Source: Myxococcales bacterium
GTDB taxonomy: Bacteria; Myxococcota_A; Polyangia; Polyangiales; Houyiibacteriaceae
Reading direction: 5' to 3'
DNA: 55,649 nucleotides
Assembly (NCBI GenBank): GCA_029862185.1
Contig: JAOTXX010000020.1
Location: 1 to 55,649, forward strand
This document shows, in pieces, positions 45,313-54,683 of the stretch; the stretch's first letter is position 1; each line of letters starts with the position of its first letter. The position numbers were made by a program, and so were the translations under genes. The notes below the pieces were generated by a model. The model was not told the DNA's origin and did no database searches. It saw only the letters and a program-made list of their open reading frames with translations.

Positions 45313-45933
45313 CTAGTTGCAGTCGCCAGAGCTCGGGAGCCCCGAGCACGTATCGAAGTCCGGGGTGCAGTTGTTCTCGCAACGGCATGCAATGCAGTCC
45401 GGTGCGTTGGTATCGGAGACGCAGAGGTTCGTGCAGAACGCTGCGCCGCAGGCCACGGTAGCGCCGGTACACGCCATGCACTCAGACGAAAGCCCTGGCG
45501 GCGCGATTCCCGCGGTGGTGTCTTGCGTGCACAGGGCGACACAATCTGCCAGCGCGTTTATGGTTTCCTGGGGACACCCGCTTGCGAAACAGCGAATCAC
45601 GTCGCCCGCCTCTTGCGAGCAACCCCCCACGACCGGCACGGAGGCCTGAGAGCCGAAGATGCATTGGCTGCCGATGGCCGAAGCCGCGGCGGACCCGCTG
45701 GATTCGATGCCGTCGTCGTTGATGAAGGTGAGGTCGGCGTACACCGCCTGGTCCTCGGCGTTGGTGCAGTTGCCGTCGCCGCCAATGCCGGCACTGCCGC
45801 CACTGCCGCCACTGCCGCCACTGCCGCCATTCCCCGGCGGTGGTATTCTCACGTTCGTAGTCGCAGTGCCACTATTGCAGCCCATCCCCGCGCCAGCCAA
45901 GGCGAGAACCCAAATAAGATTAGTTAGTTTCAT
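45313..45933 (-). CDS. Cys-rich Gly/Ser-linker lipoprotein
   Basis: A 206-residue lipoprotein. The signal is MKLTNLIWVLALAGAGMGC with AAGGGA upstream, which fixes the start at 45933. A GGSGGSGGS linker follows, then a domain with about 16 Cys (CIFGSQ, GGCSQEAGDVIRCFASGCP, ECMACTGATVACGAAFC, CRCENNC). It lies 29 bases after the outer-membrane protein gene and is probably co-transcribed with it. The general layout resembles the opposite Cys-rich lipoprotein, but I see no clear alignment. Function unknown. Confidence 0.8.
   Translation of the reverse strand: MKLTNLIWVLALAGAGMGCNSGTATTNVRIPPPGNGGSGGSGGSGGSAGIGGDGNCTNAEDQAVYADLTFINDDGIESSGSAAASAIGSQCIFGSQASVPVVGGCSQEAGDVIRCFASGCPQETINALADCVALCTQDTTAGIAPPGLSSECMACTGATVACGAAFCTNLCVSDTNAPDCIACRCENNCTPDFDTCSGLPSSGDCN
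45793..45828. repeat. Four perfect 9-base tandem repeats
   Basis: The unit ACTGCCGCC occurs four times without change. It encodes the Gly-Gly-Ser linker of the lipoprotein on the minus strand, so changes in copy number would keep the frame and only alter linker length. Confidence 0.85.
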
Positions 45934-45962
45934 GGTCGGTCCCTTTCTCATGGCATACCCGG

Positions 45963-47861
45963 TTAGAAGATCATGGCAGCACGGAGCTGTACCGTCCAGA
46001 GGTAGGCGTCATTGAAGCCCGCGTTGGTAAATACCTGTTTCGGCTGCATCAACCCGGTTTCGAGGTCGACCCAGATGATGTCCTTGGCGCCCATTCTAGC
46101 TCGGAGGGCGAGGTCGGCCTCCCAGCCCATGAAGCAATTGGCGTCGAAGGCGCACTGGCTGTTCTCGCTGACGTAGATCTTCGGATCGAGCTTGTCGGCC
46201 CAGGCCACGAGGAACTGGGTGTGTATTTCGAGACCCGGTACGATCGTGAACCGGAAGCTCGGCATGAGGTACTTCGAGTTCCACACGCTGCCGTTGGCGC
46301 CCAGCTCGATCGCGTTAATCGGGGCTAGCGTCTGCCAGGTCAAGGCCTTGAGCGCGACCTGGTACATCAGGAGGCCGACTTTCACGTTTTCGTTGAAGCC
46401 GCGCGTTCTGAGAATGGGGGGGTTTTCAACCGGAGGCCCGAGAGCCCCGGACAGAACGTTGTCATCGCCTGTGGACAACCCGCCTTCCGCCTGAAAGGCC
46501 CAGCTGCCCTCGTCCATGACGCCGATGCGCGCAAGGACATTGTGGATACGCCCCTTGCCGCTGTTACAAGGTTCGGGGGGGCATCCTCCGCTGAATGCCA
46601 GCGCGCCGCTGTGGCCGAGGATTGCGCTGTACTCGCCTGCGGTGGTGATCGCCAAATTGCGCTTCTTCTTGAGCGTATACTTCATTCTCCAGGACACGTC
46701 CGGGATCGTGATGCGGCTTTCGGTCGACTGCTGCCATCGATAGACGACGTACGTGCCGGCGAAGAGCTCATCGGTCGCCGCACGCCCGAAGTCCTCGTCG
46801 AACCACGCCAAGACGTTGGCGATCTCGTTCACGCGGCGATCGAGGTTGGTCAGGTACGCCAGGGGGAACGTCGAGCGCGCCGGGAAGGTCGTGTAAAACG
46901 GCTTGAAGTTCGGATTGGTCGCAGCGCCCCCGCCGCCATCGAGCGAGGAGGAGATGGTTGGGTCGACGACCGGATCCTGCGAGAGACGGTCGTACAAAAA
47001 CGCAAAGATGAGAGGCGTCTGTCGCGTGTCCCCCTTGCTGATGCCGCGAGCGAGGGTGATCGGTCGCGTCGCGAACAGAATTCGGTCGAAGGTCTCGCCG
47101 CGGTAGAACTCGCCCCATTCGGCAAGGCCGTTGCCGGCATGCGTCAGAAGCCCCAGGCCCCAATGCGATTCCATCCGGCCGACTCGAACTTGCCCGATGG
47201 GAACCAGGAACTCGATCCAAGCGCGCTCGAGCTTCAGGGACTCCCTGAGATCGAAACCGTTGCGGTCGGTGTTGGATTGATCGACCGCGAAGAGGGGGAC
47301 GCTGAATACGCGCGAATTGTCGCCGAAGACGACGTTGTCGAAGCCGTCGATGGTGAAGCGAAGGCGGGCGATCGGAAGGTCGGGGTTGGGACCGTAGCTT
47401 ACCTCCGGGTCGAGACGCAGTCGCATCTCACCGTACGAGGCGTTCTTGCTCGGGAAGGCCGATGTGGAGGGCGTGCTTCCGACTTGCATCGGTGCGTTGC
47501 CGATCCAGTTGTAGCGAGCCCGGTAGTACCCGTGGAATTCGAATCGTAAGGGGATGGCGTCTTCTTCGTCTCGACGAACGCTCTTGCCGACGTCACCGAT
47601 GCTCTTCCGCATGCGGTCGCGCTCGGCGGCTTCGCTGCCCATCCCGGTGTCAGCCGCTGCAGGTGGCATTTCCGACTCCGCGTCCATCGCCCTGAGCTTA
47701 TCGAGCTCGGACATGGAGTCGTCGGTGACCGTATCCGGGTCTGGGATGGGAGACTCATCGGCCCCGATCTCTTCGGGCCCGTATGTGCCTTGAGCCGCAA
47801 CCTGCCCTGTCGAAAACAAGGCCGCCATCATGGCGACTATCGCAATCCATCCATACTTCAC
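45963..47861 (-). CDS. TIGR04551-like outer-membrane beta-barrel protein
   Basis: A 632-residue protein with a signal peptide (YGWIAIVAMMAALFSTGQVAA), a short acidic helical region and a long series of amphipathic strands ending in an aromatic residue (LWTVQLRAAMIF), as outer-membrane barrels do. RFEFHGYYRARYNW and VGRMESHWGLGLLTHAGNGL resemble the TIGR04551 family known from myxobacteria. GGAGGT 5 bases before the GTG at 47861 defines the start. It leads a two-gene unit with the Cys-rich lipoprotein. Its role is unknown, perhaps a porin or surface anchor. Confidence 0.8.
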   Translation of the reverse strand: MKYGWIAIVAMMAALFSTGQVAAQGTYGPEEIGADESPIPDPDTVTDDSMSELDKLRAMDAESEMPPAAADTGMGSEAAERDRMRKSIGDVGKSVRRDEEDAIPLRFEFHGYYRARYNWIGNAPMQVGSTPSTSAFPSKNASYGEMRLRLDPEVSYGPNPDLPIARLRFTIDGFDNVVFGDNSRVFSVPLFAVDQSNTDRNGFDLRESLKLERAWIEFLVPIGQVRVGRMESHWGLGLLTHAGNGLAEWGEFYRGETFDRILFATRPITLARGISKGDTRQTPLIFAFLYDRLSQDPVVDPTISSSLDGGGGAATNPNFKPFYTTFPARSTFPLAYLTNLDRRVNEIANVLAWFDEDFGRAATDELFAGTYVVYRWQQSTESRITIPDVSWRMKYTLKKKRNLAITTAGEYSAILGHSGALAFSGGCPPEPCNSGKGRIHNVLARIGVMDEGSWAFQAEGGLSTGDDNVLSGALGPPVENPPILRTRGFNENVKVGLLMYQVALKALTWQTLAPINAIELGANGSVWNSKYLMPSFRFTIVPGLEIHTQFLVAWADKLDPKIYVSENSQCAFDANCFMGWEADLALRARMGAKDIIWVDLETGLMQPKQVFTNAGFNDAYLWTVQLRAAMIF

Positions 47862-48165
47862 GTCGCACCTCCACCTTCTCGAAACGAGAGCGCACCGAAT
47901 GCGTATTCCAGAGTCGCAGTGAACCCCGGTGCAGCGGAGAATGCACAATGGCGTGACGTTCTGTCTACCCCCTTTTTCATCGTGCTCTGCGTCATGACCG
48001 CATGTTGACTCCCGTTTTCAGCGGTAGCGGCGTTGTTGCAGCGTTGTGAGATGCTGAACAGGCAGCCGGTGCGCATCGAAGCAATCGACCAAAGAGCCTC
48101 TTTTCATGCTCGATCGAGGCGCACAATCTGCGCAGTTCGCCGTTTTCGGTCGTTCTGTGAGTCTA
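47862..48165. other. Gene-free upstream region of the outer-membrane protein
   Basis: About 300 bases between the GT39-type gene and the outer-membrane protein gene. Short frames here look non-coding. It should hold the promoter for the outer-membrane protein, but I could not pick a convincing -35/-10 pair or any strong palindrome. Confidence 0.4.
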
Positions 48166-49905
48166 TTACGGACTCGAACGGCGAAGGATCCACTGGCGGT
48201 TGCCCACGCTCGCATGCACTTGAACGGGCTGCGCACCGAGCGTTTTGGCCCAGGCAGGGAGCTTCGGTTCCGCGATGAATACGACTTCGTAGCCATCGAG
48301 CGAATCGCTGAGGGCCGAGCTGAAGAAGGCTTTCGCGTCCGTGTCGGACTGGAAGCGTTGCCCTACCGCCGCCACCGCCATGCCTGCGTGGAGCGGACGC
48401 GGAATGAACTCCCGGGCGGTGGCTTCAGGAACGACCAACACGTCGGGATGGCGCTTAACAACGTTGCCGTACGGCTCGTCGATCTCCTCCGCCCCGACCA
48501 ATGGGTTGCGTGTCTTGATCGGGCGTCTGCTGACGCGCTGAAGGCTGTAGGGCGAAGCCTCGGACACGTCGAAGTGTGGAAGATGAACCAGCCAGCCATA
48601 GGTTTCGACGAGCGTGCCTTCGGGTAGTGAAGCCAAGAATGCATGCACTTCGTGTCGCGCATCGCCGCGTTGCGTCAGCTGCACTTCGAAGCTGTGCCCG
48701 GCCGCCCAAAGCACGAGCAGGCCGAACGCGACCTGCGCGCCACGGAGCAATACCAGCCCCTTGCCCGCCACCCGCGCGAGCACTGCCGCGGACGCGACCC
48801 CGCCGTAGTACGCAAGCCAGAACCCCATCGGCAGGACGAAGCGGTGCTCGCAGCGCGCAACGACCAGGGTGAAGAAGAGGAGGCTGCTGATGCCGGCGCT
48901 CAATGGAAGCAGTCGGAACGTGCGCGAGCGGATCCCCTCGCCACCGGGACGCGCGACCACCTTACCGACACCGACCCAGCAGAGCGCGACGACCAGCCAG
49001 GGCCAGTAATAGGTTTCCTGACCAACGATGATGTCGGCGATGTTCCGCAAGAGCCCTTCGGGTGTTCGCGCATAACTCATCCAATCTTGGCTGGCTCCGC
49101 CGGTGAGCTCGCGAAGGCGCGCCATGAAGCCCGTGGGATTGAAGAGACCTCCGCCCAGAGCTCCGAGTGATAGGGCGCCAGCCAACGTCGCGAACATGGT
49201 GTTCTTGTAGTGAGCCGCCCGCGGTCCGAATGGCTGATCGCTTCGAAGTGGCGAGAGCAGAACGTAGATCAAACCCGGCAGGACGAGGCCCGCGTAGGCC
49301 TGGTCTTTGGTTGCGACCGCGGCGCCCGCGAGCACGCCGAAGAGCACGTAATCGCGGCGTTTGCGCGTTTCGGCAACCCTGAGAAGGCGGTCGATCGCCA
49401 GAGCGGTCCACATCAGATAGGGCCCATCGAGGTTGCTGACCCGTCCGTAGTACGCAAACGACAGGCAGGTTGCCGCCCAGACCGCTGCCCATCGACCCGC
49501 TTCGGCGCTCACGGTGCGTCGGGCGATGCGCGCGATCACGAGAAGGGCGACGCAGGCCATGAGCACGCCCACGAGCTTTGCGACGAGCGAGACGCCGGTC
49601 ATCGTCGGTACGGTGAGGATCTGCTCCATCAGCGCGGGGAGGGTCCAGCTCTCGGCTGAAAGGGCAGGGGGCAGTAGAATGGGGACGGACAGAACGCCAA
49701 TCAAGAGATTGTGGAACAAGGGATAGCGATGCCCTTGTCCCGGCGTCAGGTTGATGCCGATGCCCGCAAAGATGTCGCGCGGGGCGATGCCGTCGTTTTC
49801 CCATCCGTACGAGCCTGGCAAGTCCCAGCCGATCGCGACGAGCTGAGAGAGCGCGAAGACGACGACGATCCAGGCGACCGTCCGATCTTCCCGGATGAGC
49901 CTCAC
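48166..49905 (-). CDS. GT39/ArnT-like membrane glycosyltransferase
   Basis: A 579-residue protein with about 11 membrane helices and a soluble C-terminal part. YGWENDGIAPRD in the first periplasmic loop occupies the place of the catalytic acidic residues of PMT/ArnT-type (GT39/GT83) enzymes. These transfer a sugar from polyprenyl phosphate onto lipids or proteins in the periplasm. The GTG start overlaps the stop of the GT2 gene (GTGA), so the two are coupled. The GT2 product is the likely donor-making enzyme. Confidence 0.85.
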   Translation of the reverse strand: MRLIREDRTVAWIVVVFALSQLVAIGWDLPGSYGWENDGIAPRDIFAGIGINLTPGQGHRYPLFHNLLIGVLSVPILLPPALSAESWTLPALMEQILTVPTMTGVSLVAKLVGVLMACVALLVIARIARRTVSAEAGRWAAVWAATCLSFAYYGRVSNLDGPYLMWTALAIDRLLRVAETRKRRDYVLFGVLAGAAVATKDQAYAGLVLPGLIYVLLSPLRSDQPFGPRAAHYKNTMFATLAGALSLGALGGGLFNPTGFMARLRELTGGASQDWMSYARTPEGLLRNIADIIVGQETYYWPWLVVALCWVGVGKVVARPGGEGIRSRTFRLLPLSAGISSLLFFTLVVARCEHRFVLPMGFWLAYYGGVASAAVLARVAGKGLVLLRGAQVAFGLLVLWAAGHSFEVQLTQRGDARHEVHAFLASLPEGTLVETYGWLVHLPHFDVSEASPYSLQRVSRRPIKTRNPLVGAEEIDEPYGNVVKRHPDVLVVPEATAREFIPRPLHAGMAVAAVGQRFQSDTDAKAFFSSALSDSLDGYEVVFIAEPKLPAWAKTLGAQPVQVHASVGNRQWILRRSSP

Positions 49906-50609
49906 GTCGCTCTGCCGGGGCGGAGCTTGTACGCGTAGAGTCGACCGAGGTGGCGAAGGAAGTTGAGCTGCTCCTTCAGCGAGAGCTTGCTTTCACCGTG
50001 CTGTCGATCGGAGAAGTGAATCGGGACTTCGCTCGGCTGATTGAAGCCGCCTTTGACGAAAATCTCGAGTGCGATCTTGTACCCCACTGGCGAGAGACGG
50101 CTCCTAGGGGGCATCTCCGTGCGTCGAATCGCGAAGAAGCCGCTCATCGGATCTTTGAGCGGGCACAGAGGCTTCGCCATGAGCGACGGGATGATCGAGT
50201 TGAGCTGGCGAAACACGCTCCAGTCGTCGTGGATCGAACCACCTTCCACGTAACGCGAGCCGAGTACGAAATCGCTCTCGCCGCTCTGCAGGCGCGCGAT
50301 CATCGCGGGGATGGCGCTTGCCGGGTGGGACAGGTCGGCATCCATCACGACCACGATGTCTCCGGAGGCCATCGAGATGCCGTGAATGACGGCCGTCGCC
50401 AGCCCGCGCTCGCCCTTTCGCACGACGATTCGGACGGGAAAGCGCGCGGAGAGCTGGGCGCAGATCTTGGCCGAGCCGTCTCGCGAATCATCGTCGATGA
50501 AGAGGAGCTCGTAGTCGTATCCGGTGCCTGAGAGGGCCGCGTCGACGGCCTCCGCGAGCAGAGCGAGATTGTCCGCTTCTCGATAAGTCGGAACGACGAT
50601 CGAAATCAC
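49902..50609 (-). CDS. GT2 polyprenyl-phosphate glycosyltransferase (DPM1-like)
   Basis: A 235-residue GT-A family 2 enzyme. It starts ISIVVPTYREADNL, has the metal-binding DAD motif at residues 90-92 (VVVMDADLSHP), and GSRYVEGGSI, all typical of dolichol-phosphate mannose synthases. It likely moves a sugar from a nucleotide onto polyprenyl phosphate at the inner face. The GTG at 50609 begins the conserved domain; the longer frame to 51134 is not coding. It is coupled to the GT39-type gene by a GTGA overlap. Confidence 0.92.
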   Translation of the reverse strand: MISIVVPTYREADNLALLAEAVDAALSGTGYDYELLFIDDDSRDGSAKICAQLSARFPVRIVVRKGERGLATAVIHGISMASGDIVVVMDADLSHPASAIPAMIARLQSGESDFVLGSRYVEGGSIHDDWSVFRQLNSIIPSLMAKPLCPLKDPMSGFFAIRRTEMPPRSRLSPVGYKIALEIFVKGGFNQPSEVPIHFSDRQHGESKLSLKEQLNFLRHLGRLYAYKLRPGRAT

Positions 50610-50692
50610 GCGAGCGGGTCTAGCACAGATCTGCGAGCTCGCGCGGAGTGGTGCCCAAGAGCTCGCGCAAACCCGCAATGCCGCAGATGCCC

Positions 50693-53062
50693 TCAGGCCT
50701 CGTTCGGCTGCTTGGCGGTGCACCAGGCGCGAAGCCAGATCAGGTTTACGGCCAGCGCAACCCCGAGCCCGATCACCCCGACCTGCCCAAGTGACCGTAG
50801 GCCCGGGCTGTCGGCCGTCATCAATGCGCCAAACGCGACCATCGAAGTCAGGGTCGATGCAGCGACGGCCTTGTAGGTCGCGTATCGTTGCCGTGGGCTG
50901 TCGTAGTCGTTTGCCCAGCGAACGTGCACCGCCCCGTCGACGGCCAGGCCGATCACGACGGGTACCGCGAGCAGGTTGTAGAGATGAAGGTCGATCCCGA
51001 ACAGAGTCAGCGTCGCAGCAAAGAAGACCGTCGACAGCGCCGTCGACAAGAACACGTCGCGCGTGACGCCGACCGACCGGCTCGCGATGGCCGTTGCCGT
51101 GATTAAGCCCAAAAACACCAAAGCAATGATCCAAGGCGAATCGGCGATCAGGGCGGGTGTCACTTCCCCGAGGAGCGCGGAGGCGGATGCGAAGGTCACG
51201 TCAGGATGGGCTGCGCGCAGTTGATCGAGCCACGCCGCCAGCCGCTCCATCGCTTCCGCATTCGAGCCCCGCAGTGGCACGTAGATGATGCCGCTCTTTC
51301 CGATCGAGCCGTCCTTGAGGACGAGCGTTGCCGCGAGCCACTCGGGGATCTGGTCGGGTTGCGGCGGGCCCTCGATGTCGACCCAGGGCTCGAGCTCATC
51401 GAGCTCCTCGAGGAGCTTGCTATCCTCTCGCTCGATCGCTTTTTCCCGCGCTCGCACGAGCGTTGCCCTCAGCTTCGTCAGGATTTCAGTCTTTTCATCG
51501 GAGTCCTCGGGGAAGATCACCTGCGCAGACACCACGATCGGCTTGGCGCCCATCGCCTCGACGGCGCCTACCGTCATCAGCTCGTCGCCGATCGCCTCAT
51601 TCACCGCTTCGCTCGACTCTCCAACGTATAGCGCGTTGATGTTGCCGCGCGCGCGCATCATCGAGTCGTCCATGCCGTGGTTGGCGCCCTTCGGTTGCAG
51701 CTTGCCTAGGTTGGGCTCGAAACCGATCTGCAAGGCAAAGGGAATCGCCAGCAGGGCTAGCAGGAGAACGAACCAGGCGAAGCTCCGTGCGCTCCACTGT
51801 TTCGCCGCCGGTTGCCGATTGATCTTGGCGCTTCCTGGGACCAAGCGGACCATGCTCGGGAACACGGCAAGCGTCCAAAGCAAGGTCACGATGATTCCAA
51901 GCGAAGCCATCCATCCCATCTGTGAGAAGCCCTGAAAATCTGTCATCGACAAAGCGCCGAATCCGCACGCCGTGGTCACGCCCGCAACCAGGAGCGAGAC
52001 CCAGAGATCTTGAACACTCTCCTTCGCCGCGGCCCCTGCGCTCAAGCCTTCGGAGCGTGCGGATTGGTAGTGCATCAGGAGATGAATGCCGAAGTCGATG
52101 GCCATGCCTGCCAGAATGGCCAGCGCAGCGGCGCTGATGATGTTGATCTTGGGCTGAATGAGGGCAATGAGACCGACGGCAACCGCGAGACCGCTCAACA
52201 TGGGCACCATGAGCTGCACCACCGCAGTGAGATCCCGAAAGAAGATCAGCACCATGAAAAGCGAACCGAGCGCGGCGAGGATCGAGACCAGCCGAAGGTC
52301 GTTCAAGATGATGCCGTGCTCGAGGGGGGCGACTCGGTAACGCCGGATGACCTCGATCCGGGTCCCCTCCGGCTCCGACTGGACCAGCGGTACGGTGATC
52401 GCCTCGGCCCGCTCCTTGATCATTCGGGCGTAGCCAATGTCACCCGGTGAGCCGCTCAGCATGATTTGCACCGCGCAGACCGTGCCAGCGTCGTTGCAGA
52501 GCGCCTCCTCCCCCTCGTCCTCGTCGCCCTCGTCGCTCGAGCCCGCCCGTTTGGCCGATTTGCCCGTCAGCTCATGGAGCACCGTGCCGGCCGGAGAGCG
52601 ATCGACGGCTGCACGAACCTCGTCGCTGTCGGGTAGCTCGGGTGGATCCGCGATGGTCACGCATAACGGTGAGGCCTTACAGACCTCCCAGTCGAGCGCC
52701 TCTTCGGCGAGCTCACTCCATTCGTAGAGTGTCTCGGCATCGACGTAGTAGAGCGCGCGTTCGGCGAGGGCGTCTAGACCGTAGCCGGTCATCACCCAGA
52801 CCGTATCCGGCCACTTGGCAAACGTGTCGGCGAGCTGAGACGTGAGCGCCTTGCTTCGCTTTGGGTCGTCGGTTTCGACGAGAATCGTGAGCGGTTCCTC
52901 GAGGCCGAGCTTGTCGCGCGTCGCCTGAATCGACAGAACGGAAACGGAGTCAGACGGAAGCAGCGCTTCAAGCCCCGTGTCCAACTCGAGCCCGCTGGCG
53001 AGCCACACCGCGGCAGACGCGAGGCCGAGCGCAACGGCGAGTGTCAGGACGGATCGCGTCAC
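50693..53062 (-). CDS. MMPL/RND family transporter (HpnN-like)
   Basis: A 789-residue inner-membrane transporter with about 12 helices in two halves (1 + 5, then 1 + 5) and two periplasmic loops. The first loop has an acidic insert (SSDEGDEDEGEEA). AAALAILAGMAIDFGIHLLM and LLAVPVVIGLAVDGAVHV are the proton-relay helices with the usual acidic residue. MMPL and HpnN proteins export lipids such as hopanoids or mycolates. The GTG start overlaps the patatin stop (GTGA). Lipid export to the outer membrane is the likely role. Confidence 0.9.
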   Translation of the reverse strand: MTRSVLTLAVALGLASAAVWLASGLELDTGLEALLPSDSVSVLSIQATRDKLGLEEPLTILVETDDPKRSKALTSQLADTFAKWPDTVWVMTGYGLDALAERALYYVDAETLYEWSELAEEALDWEVCKASPLCVTIADPPELPDSDEVRAAVDRSPAGTVLHELTGKSAKRAGSSDEGDEDEGEEALCNDAGTVCAVQIMLSGSPGDIGYARMIKERAEAITVPLVQSEPEGTRIEVIRRYRVAPLEHGIILNDLRLVSILAALGSLFMVLIFFRDLTAVVQLMVPMLSGLAVAVGLIALIQPKINIISAAALAILAGMAIDFGIHLLMHYQSARSEGLSAGAAAKESVQDLWVSLLVAGVTTACGFGALSMTDFQGFSQMGWMASLGIIVTLLWTLAVFPSMVRLVPGSAKINRQPAAKQWSARSFAWFVLLLALLAIPFALQIGFEPNLGKLQPKGANHGMDDSMMRARGNINALYVGESSEAVNEAIGDELMTVGAVEAMGAKPIVVSAQVIFPEDSDEKTEILTKLRATLVRAREKAIEREDSKLLEELDELEPWVDIEGPPQPDQIPEWLAATLVLKDGSIGKSGIIYVPLRGSNAEAMERLAAWLDQLRAAHPDVTFASASALLGEVTPALIADSPWIIALVFLGLITATAIASRSVGVTRDVFLSTALSTVFFAATLTLFGIDLHLYNLLAVPVVIGLAVDGAVHVRWANDYDSPRQRYATYKAVAASTLTSMVAFGALMTADSPGLRSLGQVGVIGLGVALAVNLIWLRAWCTAKQPNEA

Positions 53063-53934
53063 CGCGCGGAACTATAGGCTTCGCCGCGAAGATCACAACT
53101 CCGGCCGAACTTCCGACCGTCGTCCATGCCGAGCTGGAACGTCTCCTCCAGGCCGTCGGGATTTGCGTAGTCGAATTTGTCGATCGTGATGTGCTTCGAA
53201 GGTTGCGCCCAGGTAACGCGTTTCTTCGACGGGAGCTCGCGCTCGTACTTGCGGCTAAGAAGAACGAGCGTTTGGCCAGGCTCGTTTTCTGCCAACCGAA
53301 CCGGGATGTTCTCGATCAAGCCACCGTCTAGGACCTTTCGGCCTTCGAAGTGCCCCTCCGGCAAGATGGGAGGAATGCACGATGCTGCCAAGACCATGCT
53401 GATGTAGTCCTGCAGCGTGCTGCAATCGTGCGCACGTCCGATGAGCGGCTTGAAGCCGGCTTTTGCAGGCCATCTTGGGTGAAGCGGATCTTTGCGGAGC
53501 GTCTTCTCGAGGCCGTAGATGCAAAGCGCCGCCGTTGCGCCGATCGCCCCGCCAAACCTTTTCGGATATCCGCTCATCAGGAAATGAACCGAACGCTTCC
53601 TGAGAGCGTCCAAATCTTCGGGTCCGATGAGCTCCTTGAGCGCTTCGCGGTACATTCGAGCATGAGGAAGCAGCGTGCCGCGCGTGAACGGGCTGACATT
53701 TTCCCAGTGGATGTTCCTTGGGTTGCGCGCCGTGAAGCCTTTGAAGAGTTGCAGCGCGTAGTGTGACCTGTCGAGTACCGCCGCCGTGGCCATCGCACAG
53801 CCGGCGCTGGTCGAGCCGACGAACTCCACCGAGCGTTGGAGATCGAGCCCGGATTCTTTGGCGCCCTCCCAGAAGCCGAGTTGCCAAAAGCAGCGGCTGC
53901 CTCCACCGGCGAAGATCGCGTTTCGGAACGTCAT
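53059..53934 (-). CDS. Patatin-like phospholipase
   Basis: A 291-residue patatin-fold acyl hydrolase. The oxyanion loop is FAGGGSRCFW (10-14), the nucleophile Ser43 lies in GSTSAGCAMA, and the dyad Asp203 is in VLDGGLIEN. It would release fatty acids from glycerolipids. The nucleophile box has Ser instead of the first Gly of GxSxG. It is coupled to the MMPL transporter gene through a GTGA overlap, suggesting a role in envelope lipid turnover or trafficking. Confidence 0.9.
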   Translation of the reverse strand: MTFRNAIFAGGGSRCFWQLGFWEGAKESGLDLQRSVEFVGSTSAGCAMATAAVLDRSHYALQLFKGFTARNPRNIHWENVSPFTRGTLLPHARMYREALKELIGPEDLDALRKRSVHFLMSGYPKRFGGAIGATAALCIYGLEKTLRKDPLHPRWPAKAGFKPLIGRAHDCSTLQDYISMVLAASCIPPILPEGHFEGRKVLDGGLIENIPVRLAENEPGQTLVLLSRKYERELPSKKRVTWAQPSKHITIDKFDYANPDGLEETFQLGMDDGRKFGRSCDLRGEAYSSAR

Positions 53935-54059
53935 GGGCTGGCCATTGTTGATCCTCAGAGGGCGGTCTGTCGAGCCGAACCCGGTTGCCTGGGCGAGAAA
54001 ATCGGGTAGACGAAGCGCCTTCGCGCTGCTGCCCGATGTTGGGCCTCGGAGTACCGCTC

Positions 54060-54659
54060 ATGCCGCCACTCGTCGTCTGCCTCGATCTCGAAGGAGTCCT
54101 CATCCCCGAGGTCTGGATCGCTTTTGCCGAGAAGACTGGAATCGACGCGCTCCGGCGCACCACCCGGGACGAGCCGGACTACGACAAGCTCATGCGTGGG
54201 CGCCTCGAAATTCTCGACGAGCACGGCTTCAAGCTCTCCGACATCGACGAAGTCATCGGCGCGATGGAGCCCTTGCCCGGGGCCAAGGAGTTCCTCGACG
54301 AGCTCCGCGACCGAGCCCAGCTGATCATCCTCAGCGACACGTTCTACCAGTTCGCCGCGCCCTTCATGCGGCAACTAGGCCAGCCGACGCTCTTTTGCCA
54401 TGAGCTGCTGACCGACGACAGCAATCGGGTGACCGGCTACAGGCTTCGACTGCCCGACGGCAAGCGCAAGGCCGTTCTGGCGCTCAAGAACATCGGGTTT
54501 CGGGTTCACGCTGCGGGCGACAGCTACAACGACACGACCATGCTGAAGGAGGCAGACCGGGGCATCCTGTTCCGCTGCCCCGACAACGTCGCCGAGGAAT
54601 TCCCGCAGTTCAAACGAACCGACGCCTACAGCGAGCTCCTGCCAGCCTTGCTCGACTAG
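54060..54659 (+). CDS. thrH: Bifunctional phosphoserine phosphatase/homoserine phosphotransferase ThrH
   Basis: A 199-residue HAD-superfamily enzyme. The nucleophile motif is CLDLEGVL (Asp9) with Glu11 in the acid position, as in ThrH of Pseudomonas. [44 protein letters not shown] and [12 protein letters not shown] align along the full length. ThrH dephosphorylates phosphoserine and can pass the phosphate to homoserine, linking serine and threonine synthesis. The ATG at 54060 begins the family sequence; the longer frame to 53985 is not needed. Confidence 0.95.
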   Translation: MPPLVVCLDLEGVLIPEVWIAFAEKTGIDALRRTTRDEPDYDKLMRGRLEILDEHGFKLSDIDEVIGAMEPLPGAKEFLDELRDRAQLIILSDTFYQFAAPFMRQLGQPTLFCHELLTDDSNRVTGYRLRLPDGKRKAVLALKNIGFRVHAAGDSYNDTTMLKEADRGILFRCPDNVAEEFPQFKRTDAYSELLPALLD

Positions 54660-54683
54660 CCCGCGGCGCCGACCCTGCTCCTC

